From the NCBI GenBank assembly GCA_018224345.1, contig JAGTUW010000354.1, positions 1 through 12,017 of the forward strand: a DNA stretch of 12,017 bases, given 5' to 3'. The DNA comes from Bacteroidota bacterium. Its GTDB lineage: Bacteria; Bacteroidota; Ignavibacteria; SZUA-365. Of this stretch, positions 5,914 to 12,017 are shown in pieces. The notes beneath the pieces were generated by a model. That model was not told the origin of the DNA. It saw only the letters and a program-made list of their open reading frames with translations, and made no database searches. The first letter of the stretch is position 1, and every line of letters starts with the position of its first letter. The translations under genes and the position numbers were made by a program.

Positions 5914-6543
5914 GTGATTGGCACTCTGAGTTTTCTGAGGCATGGCTCCCGGAGTACTGCCATGGGCGACCGGGAAAGCGCGTCTGACCCGCGCGCTGGT
6001 CGTCTCCCTGGCGACATGGCCAAACTCCTGCCAATCGAGACCGTCGTCGGGCTTTTCGGCGTCTCGTGGAGTACGGTGTATTCGGCAGCGGCACAAGCAG
6101 TCAAGTATGGTCTCGATCGTCGCCAGATCGGCACGGCGCTGCACATCGGCATAGACGAGATCTCGCGAAGGAAGGGGCACAAGTATCTGACGCAGGTCTA
6201 TGATCTCGATACCCGGACTCTGCTCTGGAGCGGCAAGGATCGAACAGAAGACACCTTGCGATCGTTCTTCGAAGCCTATCCAGCACAGGTCGAAACCGTC
6301 ACGGCCGTCTGCTGTGACATGTGGGAACCGTATGCCAAGATCCTCGGCGAATACCTGCCGAATGCAGAGATCGTCTTCGACAAGTTCCACCTGATCCGGC
6401 ATCTGCTCGATGCAGTCAATACCGTCCGCAGTCAAGCGGCACATGCGCTCAAAACGACACACCCGAACCTGTTTACCAGAACCCGCTACGTGCTGCTCAA
6501 GAACAAGGAGAGTCTGACTGTGGCACGCATAATTCCAGTATTA
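5914..6543 (+). pseudogene. ISL3-family transposase remnant, frameshifted and 3'-truncated
   Basis: The frame from 5914 reads as an ISL3-type DDE transposase from DMAKLLPIETVVGLFGVSWSTVY onward, with IGIDEISRRKGHKYLTQVYDL (catalytic D81), CCDMWEPYAKIL (second D135) and AEIVFDKFHLIRHLLDAVN. Similarity stops after RYVLLKNKESLT (base 6519), so the distal half with the catalytic Glu is lost; the frame continues meaninglessly to 6657 over the neighbouring gene. The N-terminus is broken too: GVLPWATGKARLTRALVVSLA is in another frame (about 5954-6016) and rejoins this frame through a shift near 6015, and the zinc-finger part is not intact. Family members are about 400 residues. This is an inactive, old insertion at the border between the nickel cluster and the minus-strand block. 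Confidence 0.88.
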
Positions 6544-7284
6544 TCATTCAACCCATCGAGAAACGCACTCCCCTGGTACCGAGAGATTGGCCTTTTTCGT
6601 AAGTCTCGACGATTTTACATACACTTTGTCCGACCATATTCCTTCCCATCGATCTGAAGTTCTAATCATGTATTCCACGACGCGGTCGACAGCGTCAATA
6701 CCGTGCATATCGATCAATTCGTGTATAACTTGATATCTCTCCTGAATGCCTATATTCCTCCTGCCGTTCATCAACTTTTCTCTCAGAATCCGCGCAATTG
6801 ACGAGGACAGCTGTGAACAATATACTTCGTACCTGAGAGAACCTGATATACTCCCCATTATTTCGCGAGTAATTGAACGATTCCTGACTCTGAATATTTT
6901 TGAATAGTATTGCAGCTCATACATCCCCGGCTCGGTTCGTGTTATGCCCATGGCCTCCGGGTAAGAATTTGCAACCTTCATATAGAAGCAGTACTCGGAA
7001 TATGGACTTAGATAAACACCACTGAATACATAGCCACGAGGGCCCCCGTAAGGAACCTCCTTTCCGTCAATGTATATCTTCATGGGCCTGCCTGGAAATT
7101 CATGCGCAATATTATCGACGCACACGGTATCGTAATATCTGTTCCTGAGCTGGACTTTAACTATAATATTTTCATAGCAGTCAAATGATGCCTTAATTGG
7201 AACAATACTGCACTCCACCACTTGCGCAAAAGAACCGCCGGCAAGAATCAGAAGCATAGAGACCGTTAATATAACTAGTTTCAT
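6544..7284 (-). CDS. Exported protein of unknown function
   Basis: 246 residues with a clear signal peptide (MKLVILTVSMLLILAGGSFAQ, then VVECSIVP). The mature N-terminal half is beta-rich, with an immunoglobulin-like rhythm (IIVKVQLRNRYYDTVCVDN, MKIYIDGKEVPYG, LSPYSEYCFYMKVAN, EPGMYELQYYS). The C-terminal half is charged and helical (SSIARILREKLMNGRRN, IGIQERYQVIHELIDM, VVEYMIRTSDRWEGIW). It has no T9SS sorting domain. GGAGGG lies before ATG, inside the end of the upstream gene, and the gap to that gene's stop is 2 bases, so translation is coupled. The stop is within about 25 bases of the ISL3 remnant, so the natural C-terminus may have been altered. A partner or inhibitor of the neighbouring metalloprotease is possible but unproven. 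Codons are visibly AT-rich compared with the nickel cluster. Confidence 0.7.
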   Translation of the reverse strand: MKLVILTVSMLLILAGGSFAQVVECSIVPIKASFDCYENIIVKVQLRNRYYDTVCVDNIAHEFPGRPMKIYIDGKEVPYGGPRGYVFSGVYLSPYSEYCFYMKVANSYPEAMGITRTEPGMYELQYYSKIFRVRNRSITREIMGSISGSLRYEVYCSQLSSSIARILREKLMNGRRNIGIQERYQVIHELIDMHGIDAVDRVVEYMIRTSDRWEGIWSDKVYVKSSRLTKKANLSVPGECVSRWVE

Positions 7285-7286
7285 AT

Positions 7287-8279
7287 TTATATTCCCTCCT
7301 CTTCGTTGATTACATGTATTATAGTATTAATATTCCTCGCATGCCACTGGCACCACCACTTTCTGGTGTAAGGTGCGATTGCACCAATCTTATATTCGCC
7401 GAATAGTGTGTTATTAACCCAATCCTCGTCCTTATTTGGATTGTGAGTATCCCGACAAAAGATGCACGCTCCTTGATCAACATACAATGTATGATTCAGG
7501 TCCGAACATTGTAACTTGTCATCACTCGGCTCGAACCTATGCTCCTCGCCACTCAAGTGTACGAATTCATGCATCAGCACTGCTGCCAACCAAAAATTCA
7601 TTTCCTCTTGAGAATTCAAGTTATTATAATACAACGCCTCTTTCACCCTTTCGATAAAGATAAAAATTGCCGGTTGGTAATTTTTTTCACCAGTTGAATA
7701 CTCTTGAGTCCATCCAAGAGTTGTAGAAATCATATCACCTGGAATATATTGGGAAGGGCTCGTAAAATTTTTAGCCATAAATACATAGCATTGAGTCTTA
7801 TAAAACCTTTCTGGATAAGTACCGGGTATCCATGGGCCTTCATTAAACTTTTTTGTCCCATTCATGGGGACAACATCCATATTCGAAGCCGTGTACTCGG
7901 AAATGAAATCATCAGGATTTGTGTTCTCATGCAAAAAATAGTAGTTATGCCCGGGCTCATTGTACCCAATCACATATGGTGTGACTCCAATCATACCCAG
8001 ACCGTCACAGACAGCCTCTCGTCGGTGATCCCAATCCTCTGTACCATCATTTGTATTACCATAAAAGCCAATCATCGGGCTGAAGTTTGGATTTGTAATA
8101 TACTGATTGTACACCATTGCACGAATAAAAAATTTAGTCGATGGCAGAACACTACCGTCGTATGATTCTTTCTTGTCCCATGGATCACCCGTCGCAGTGC
8201 TGTCACTGCCATCGCCACAGCCTTTGATCGAGTTCAACATGAGCACGAACATAAAAACGGAAATCAGTGCAATATTCAC
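7287..8279 (-). CDS. Putative metzincin-type zinc metalloprotease, exported
   Basis: 330 residues. HEFVHLSGEEH at 237-247 is an exact HExxHxxGxxH, the zinc-binding motif of metzincins, preceded by the usual hydrophobic helix (FWLAAVLM). The expected downstream Met-turn is missing: no methionine follows the motif. The closest candidate is GACIFCRD (270-277), with Phe where CIM-type turns have Met. The N-terminus is a signal sequence ending LNSIKGC, with Cys21 as a possible lipoprotein cysteine, though Lys makes the lipobox poor. Further cysteines (91, 164, 258, 272, 275, 310) may form disulphides. The GTG start follows AGGAGGAGA, 18 bases after the upstream gene. It likely acts outside the cell or at the surface; substrate unknown. 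The fold outside the motif is not one I recognise. Confidence 0.72.
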   Translation of the reverse strand: MNIALISVFMFVLMLNSIKGCGDGSDSTATGDPWDKKESYDGSVLPSTKFFIRAMVYNQYITNPNFSPMIGFYGNTNDGTEDWDHRREAVCDGLGMIGVTPYVIGYNEPGHNYYFLHENTNPDDFISEYTASNMDVVPMNGTKKFNEGPWIPGTYPERFYKTQCYVFMAKNFTSPSQYIPGDMISTTLGWTQEYSTGEKNYQPAIFIFIERVKEALYYNNLNSQEEMNFWLAAVLMHEFVHLSGEEHRFEPSDDKLQCSDLNHTLYVDQGACIFCRDTHNPNKDEDWVNNTLFGEYKIGAIAPYTRKWWCQWHARNINTIIHVINEEEGI

Positions 8280-8297
8280 AGCATTCTCCTCCTGTTT

Positions 8298-10613
8298 TCA
8301 CATTACTGCCAATTTATATATTCTTTGATCACCCATTGTCCGGACAGCTATGAAATAGATGCCCGGATGGAGCGACCGTATCAGATTGTGTGATTCATAA
8401 TACTTCCCTGGTATCATGATTCCATACGACTGGATCAGTTTCCCGGATATATCAAAGATAGATACATTAATTTCGCCAATGCTTTCGCCTGACTTGACTC
8501 TTATCCGCGATTCACTGGTGGCAGGGTTGGGATAAATGTCTATACTGACCGGGCTTCTGTTTTCTGCATTCCGGCCGGCGCCGCTGCGTTTGATTACGGA
8601 ACCGTCAGGCAATATTTCAATTTCCTTGTCCACAACAGGCGCGCCGTTGGCGACTGCTTCCGATATGATGCTTACAAATACTGACTTATTGTATGCGTTT
8701 GGCACTGTAATATTTTCTACTGCCACACCCGTTTTGACATTGTCAATGATAATTTGGTCCTCCGTACGCACGCTGTAATTGCATCTTCCCGTCAATCCAA
8801 TGACAATACTGGCTGTCCTGGACGCCTGGCTGTTTATTCTCCTGTGCAATACAACATCGGCCGCATACCAGGCTCTGCTTATCCCGCTGGTGTCGCTCCA
8901 TTGTTCGAAAATATAAGCATCGTAATACCCCCTGTCGTTTGTCTTGATCATACGCACCGCAACCGGTCTGTTGAAATCCGGTTTGTAATCAGGCTTTATG
9001 CTTGCGACATAGCGACCGCTGTACCCATCGACAAGATGAAACACACCTCTGATCATGTCAGAGACGAAAAATGCACCATCCACCGTCTGTTCGATACTCG
9101 GAACTATCAGTTTATGGCCGATATCGATCTTCCTTCCATACGCCATCTCCACTTCATGTGTTGCGTTGTTGATTGCTGATATATCGGCCAGGATAATCTC
9201 TTCTCCTGCGGCAAAACCTGCTTCATACCGGTTCCACCTGTTCGATTGCTGGCCGAAATGTACGTCCAGACTGACTGCCGGTGGCTTTGTATCGAAGTAA
9301 TGGTAGAGCTTGTCACATTCACCCATGATTTTTGTTATCTCATAATACGGGCTGCCAAAATCGTAGGCGGTGTCATGGAGCTTGAATCCAAATACTTTAT
9401 ATGGCGGAAGTGTTGTCGCGAACCAGACGTATGCATTCACCGTACCACTATAATCCGGGGTCCAGGTTATATCCAGGCCCTTCGGTGTAATATCAGGGCT
9501 TATGATGGGTTTTACCCATTCGGCATCAAACATATGAGGAGGATAATTTCCATACTTCATTCTGGACAGATCCTTCCTTGCAAAATCAAGAATATAGGCG
9601 ATTCCATATCCATAATGGTCATATTTTATATATCCAGGCAAATAGAACCGCTGCCCCGTTGTGGTATTGTCGGCTTTCATATACGGACACGATGTAATAT
9701 CTGTACCGGAAAACTTGAATGTCGTGAATCGGATCCACTTTCTGTCCACTATCGACACAAGGACCTCGGAACCGTTATCTATCAGTGTTACCGCTGCATC
9801 ATCTATCGATGATATCAGCTCCCGTCCCAGGTTCGCCAGCGAAACGCTCTTGTTGATTTCGTCAAACTCCCAAAAATCACTGTTCTTTGTAAACACGACT
9901 GGTGCGCGAATGAATGTTTCATTGCTCGTCACCAACGTCGAAATGTGATCCGTGCAGGTTCTGGGTTCGTTCAATATGAAATCATAGTATCTGACCGGCT
10001 CTGAAGAGTTGATATTGACCGGCATTGTACCATTGTTGAGGACACAGGCCTCCAGCAAATCGTTTTCCGCAAATACCTGGATGGCTTCTAAAAACCCCCA
10101 GTTTGTCTCATGTATTTTATAGTTGATGGATTTCGAAAGCACACTCGAATCGACATGCACTACATTCAACACGCACAGAACATCTGGGCTGGTGGGTCCG
10201 AGATATACCGAGAATGTCATGGTATTCATGGTATTCAGGATGACTATGGGGTCCGGACCGGAGCCGGGAATGATATTGAACACCCCCGTCACACTGTCAC
10301 CATACTGCGAGATACGCGCATCAACGAGAGCTTGGGTGTAGTTGCTGTAGTCGAACGCCTCCCGCAAAATATTCGAGATGCTGTCTCTTGTATATTGGAC
10401 CCCATTGATCTGCACAACATCATTGAAACACTTCATGACGGATTCGTGGTCATGTTCCGCAACGGCACGGGACAATTTGCCCAGAAAGGATCGTGCGTCC
10501 GCGAGCTTGTCATACGGCGTGAATGGCGTTGGTGACAGATCGTTCGATACCTGTGAATACAGGGTATTCATCAGCAGCAGGGCAAACAGTAAACTTGACA
10601 CAAATGTTTTCAT
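8298..10613 (-). CDS. Large secreted protein with T9SS C-terminal sorting domain
   Basis: 771 residues. It has a signal peptide (MKTFVSSLLFALLLMNTLYSQ, then VSNDL). The C-terminal 85 residues (687-771) form a type A T9SS sorting domain: SIDIYPNPATSESRIRV, INVSIFDISGKLIQ, LHPGIYFIAVRTMGDQRIYKLAV. The first part after the signal (FLGKLSRAVAEHDHESVMKCFNDVVQ) hints at an NTF2/SnoaL-like cone fold; the centre is beta-rich and unassigned, possibly propeller-like (ILADISAINNATHEVEMAYG, PVAVRMIKTNDRGYYDAYIFEQW). It should be exported by Sec and then released or anchored on the surface through T9SS. GAAGGA is well placed before ATG, within the last codons of the upstream gene (2-base gap). Function unknown. 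Confidence 0.85.
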   Translation of the reverse strand: MKTFVSSLLFALLLMNTLYSQVSNDLSPTPFTPYDKLADARSFLGKLSRAVAEHDHESVMKCFNDVVQINGVQYTRDSISNILREAFDYSNYTQALVDARISQYGDSVTGVFNIIPGSGPDPIVILNTMNTMTFSVYLGPTSPDVLCVLNVVHVDSSVLSKSINYKIHETNWGFLEAIQVFAENDLLEACVLNNGTMPVNINSSEPVRYYDFILNEPRTCTDHISTLVTSNETFIRAPVVFTKNSDFWEFDEINKSVSLANLGRELISSIDDAAVTLIDNGSEVLVSIVDRKWIRFTTFKFSGTDITSCPYMKADNTTTGQRFYLPGYIKYDHYGYGIAYILDFARKDLSRMKYGNYPPHMFDAEWVKPIISPDITPKGLDITWTPDYSGTVNAYVWFATTLPPYKVFGFKLHDTAYDFGSPYYEITKIMGECDKLYHYFDTKPPAVSLDVHFGQQSNRWNRYEAGFAAGEEIILADISAINNATHEVEMAYGRKIDIGHKLIVPSIEQTVDGAFFVSDMIRGVFHLVDGYSGRYVASIKPDYKPDFNRPVAVRMIKTNDRGYYDAYIFEQWSDTSGISRAWYAADVVLHRRINSQASRTASIVIGLTGRCNYSVRTEDQIIIDNVKTGVAVENITVPNAYNKSVFVSIISEAVANGAPVVDKEIEILPDGSVIKRSGAGRNAENRSPVSIDIYPNPATSESRIRVKSGESIGEINVSIFDISGKLIQSYGIMIPGKYYESHNLIRSLHPGIYFIAVRTMGDQRIYKLAVM

Positions 10614-10615
10614 TG

Positions 10616-11449
10616 TTATTCCTTCTTGACACCATGATAAATATACACTCCGGTCCGGACATCATGCAGGTGAGGCGCAATATGGATTGTGGCTGCTGTG
10701 GAGACCGGAGGCGCGTGCTTCCCCTTCCAGGCCACCTTCCCGTCGATACTGTACATGGTGATTTCCACCATTTCATCCGCAATCCATTCTCCTTCGATGG
10801 CCGACGAAACGTTTCGTGATCGTTCCAGCACATTCGGAGAAATGGTGACATGCTGTGCGCCGCCGCGATTTTCGGGCAAATGCTTCACAGGCGCCTTTTC
10901 AACGCCGTACTCACGGAAATTCTCCCGGTAATGCACGGACCGCCCGGGGCTCCGGTAAAACCGTACAAAGAGCACTCGCCGGCTGTCATCGCCCCGCAAC
11001 TGCGGAACGCAAACCGGTCGCAACCGGATACGCAGCATGTCTCCGGTATACTGATCCGGGACCCGGTGTCGTTCGAAATATTCAAAAATCGTCGGGTCAA
11101 CCGGGGATCCCTCGATTGAATGTTCATCCAACTCATAAAAATGATTCACGCGCCGGTGCAGAATCGAATCCAGCGGCTCGAGGACTGTTTCATCGTTGTG
11201 GAAGATGACGTCGACAATGAACAACACGCATTCCGGTATCGCAACCATCGTCGAGCCATCTTCCTGGGACATCACCGTTGTATCTCCGGGCCAATCAGTC
11301 GGGAATTCGAAGTCAACAAATTGTCTCTCCGCGCTCTTCCGCGAGGCCCCCACCGCCCAGGAGAAGCGCCGACACCCCATCATGGGCTGCATCTGTCGTG
11401 CATTGTCTTCACTCCAGTTATCATTATCCGTTTCAATGGTCAAGGCCAT
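10616..11449 (-). CDS. T9SS sorting-domain protein lacking a signal peptide, possibly 5'-truncated
   Basis: 277 residues, unrecognised family. The C-terminal 75 residues read as a T9SS-type sorting domain (VTISPNVLERSR, VEITMYSIDGKVAWKGK, VRTGVYIYHGVKKE), although the usual PNP is PNV. The N-terminus (MALTIETDNDNWSEDNARQ) is hydrophilic with no signal peptide, an in-frame TGA lies three codons before ATG, and no clear ribosome-binding site precedes it. A T9SS cargo needs Sec export, so the original start has probably been lost or lies beyond a frameshift, making this a likely pseudogene. It is the first gene of the minus-strand block and ends 2 bases before the next start. The middle (FEYFERHRVPDQYTGDMLRIRLRPVC, VLFVRFYRSPGR) gives no functional clue. 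Confidence 0.6.
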   Translation of the reverse strand: MALTIETDNDNWSEDNARQMQPMMGCRRFSWAVGASRKSAERQFVDFEFPTDWPGDTTVMSQEDGSTMVAIPECVLFIVDVIFHNDETVLEPLDSILHRRVNHFYELDEHSIEGSPVDPTIFEYFERHRVPDQYTGDMLRIRLRPVCVPQLRGDDSRRVLFVRFYRSPGRSVHYRENFREYGVEKAPVKHLPENRGGAQHVTISPNVLERSRNVSSAIEGEWIADEMVEITMYSIDGKVAWKGKHAPPVSTAATIHIAPHLHDVRTGVYIYHGVKKE

Positions 11450-11582
11450 GGCAGATCACGCTCGGAGATTTTTTCAGTCCACTTGATTACGACGCAACCT
11501 GTAAAAAAAAAATACCTGGCAAGGGTATTAATTTATGCCTTGACTTTTACTTATTCTGTTCTTAGACTTAAACTTGTTTATT

Positions 11583-11753
11583 CCGTCATCCAACGTTGTA
11601 TCCTTGACCCTGCGAAAACCGGGGGCTTTCTCTCGGGCATGCTGACGTTGTTCACCATGTTCGCAACGCCACTGTTCGACTGCCGGCCGACAAAATCAGA
11701 AAGAGGCGCTGATGATGCTGTTCGGGGCCCTGCTGCTCATTCCCGTCTACCCC
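11583..11753 (+). pseudogene. Remnant of a probable MFS transporter, frameshifted
   Basis: Three forward frames give consecutive pieces of what looks like one membrane protein: DPAKTGGFLSGMLTLFTMFATPLF (to about 11676), then RLPADKIRKR (about 11677-11706), then ALMMLFGALLLIPVYP (11706-11753). Joined, the order helix, LADKxGKR-like loop, helix matches the conserved A motif between MFS helices. Two frameshifts, loss of everything upstream, and a cut at 11754 by the IS21-type end mean it is dead. A chance assembly of frames cannot be excluded. Bases 11450-11582, including an A10 tract at 11503-11512, show no gene. Confidence 0.45.
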
Positions 11754-11757
11754 TGTG

Positions 11758-11826
11758 CGACGACAATTATTCTTTGACAGCGACGACAATTATTCTTTGA
11801 CAGCGACGACAATTATTCTTTAACAT
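11758..11826. repeat. Three tandem 23-base terminal repeats of the IS21-type element
   Basis: Units at 11758-11780, 11781-11803 and 11804-11826, each beginning CGACGACAATTATTCTTT. Units 1 and 2 are identical; unit 3 differs at two positions (TAACAT for TGACAG at its end). A partial CGAC follows. Multiple terminal repeats are the usual transposase-binding sites at IS21-family ends. Confidence 0.85.
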
Positions 11827-11838
11827 CGACATTTTTAT

Positions 11839-12017
11839 CTACTGTGCATTGTTTGCACGTTTTCCACCTTCTCTCTTCGCCGTTTCCGCTCTTGGGTGTG
11901 TCTGTTGGGTGGCATGCTCCATACGGCTACTCTCTCCTGTCAGTTCAATGACGATCGAATGATGTACCAGACGATCAATCGCAGCGGCAGTCGTCTGATA
12001 CCCCCTTTTCTTTCGCA
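11839..12017 (-). CDS. istB: IstB-like ATP-binding protein, C-terminal part (partial)
   Basis: The last 58 codons are visible on the minus strand, ending TAG at 11839-11841. GYQTTAAAIDRLVHHSIVIELTGESSR is the strongly conserved IstB C-terminus, followed by a charged tail (AETAKREGGKRANNAQ). IstB is the AAA+ helper that activates the IstA transposase and influences target choice. The start and Walker motifs are outside the window, so integrity cannot be judged; the visible part is intact. Confidence 0.88.
   Translation of the reverse strand, partial: RKKRGYQTTAAAIDRLVHHSIVIELTGESSRMEHATQQTHPRAETAKREGGKRANNAQ

Larger units (their letters stand above)
11754..12017 (-). mobile_element. IS21-family insertion sequence, istB-side end (partial)
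   Basis: The element end is placed at TGTGCGACGAC (11754 onward), since IS21-family termini begin with TG and carry several copies of a short terminal repeat; three tandem 23-base repeats follow at once. The istB tail lies 12 bases inside the last repeat. istA and the other terminus are beyond the window, so the target duplication cannot be checked. It interrupts the MFS-like remnant. Confidence 0.75.

Noticed and set aside
5756..6462. Minus-strand frames of 112 and 223 codons over the transposase remnant, including the shared LRVxNxGxIP peptide
   Set aside because: They are antisense to the ISL3 coding sequence, and the shared peptide simply reflects the 40-base DNA repeat read in reverse.
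9246..9812. A 188-codon forward frame inside the 771-residue secreted-protein gene
   Set aside because: It is opposite a gene with a signal peptide, ribosome-binding site and T9SS domain, and has no recognisable features of its own.
11712..11778. A short gene starting MMLFGALLLIPVYPC with GAAAGAGG upstream, resembling a lipoprotein head
   Set aside because: The same residues fit better as the third piece of the MFS-like remnant, and the frame stops inside the IS terminal repeats.
11120..11800. A 226-codon forward frame treated as one gene
   Set aside because: Its first half is antisense to the sorting-domain gene. Only the stretch from about 11583 resembles a membrane protein, and it needs frameshifts to do so, so it is listed as a pseudogene fragment.
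11758..11826. A CRISPR array
   Set aside because: The repeats are directly adjacent with no spacers and sit at the end of an IS21-type element.

Overview
The window looks like a chromosome segment of a moderately GC-rich Gram-negative bacterium of the Bacteroidota/Chlorobiota (FCB) group. Two proteins end in a type IX secretion (T9SS) C-terminal sorting domain, which is confined to that group, and there is a TonB-dependent outer-membrane receptor. Clear purine-rich Shine-Dalgarno sequences before several genes and the presence of NikR point to an Ignavibacteria/Kapabacteria-like lineage rather than a classical Bacteroides. This lineage guess is inference.

Region 1 (1-483): the tail of an upstream reading frame, then about 420 bases without a convincing gene but rich in dyads: two overlapping 24-base palindromes (115-160), a hairpin followed by a T-run (258-305), and a 6-16-6 dyad (369-396) with the geometry of a NikR operator.

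Region 2 (484-5397, + strand): a compact six-gene cluster: nikR, an ECF T protein, an ECF ATPase, a TonB-dependent receptor, a small hydrophobic protein read as an ECF S component, and a class I SAM methyltransferase. Genes abut or overlap (nikR/ecfT with no gap, receptor/S by 17 bases, S/methyltransferase by ATGA). It reads as a complete two-membrane import route under nickel control: the receptor crosses the outer membrane and the S+T+A complex crosses the inner membrane. The S component lacks the NikM/CbiM metal-binding N-terminus and a methyltransferase is attached, so the cargo may be a nickel chelate or other organic ligand rather than bare Ni2+. This is the most interesting system in the window.

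Region 3 (5398-6543): a scrapyard of mobile DNA: two direct copies of a 40-base IS-end-like sequence, the first codons of a truncated secreted protein between them, and a frameshifted, 3'-truncated ISL3-family transposase.

Region 4 (6544-11449, - strand): four tightly packed genes (gaps 2, 18 and 2 bases), visibly more AT-rich towards the distal end, for secreted or surface proteins. Transcription order: a T9SS-domain protein with no signal peptide, a 771-residue T9SS cargo protein, a putative metzincin-type metalloprotease with HEFVHLSGEEH, and a small exported protein of unknown function. The block lies between IS remnants, suggesting lineage-specific or transferred DNA.

Region 5 (11450-12017): a frameshifted remnant of an apparent MFS transporter, cut at 11754 by the end of an IS21-family element. 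That element has three tandem 23-base terminal repeats and the 3' end of istB running off the window.
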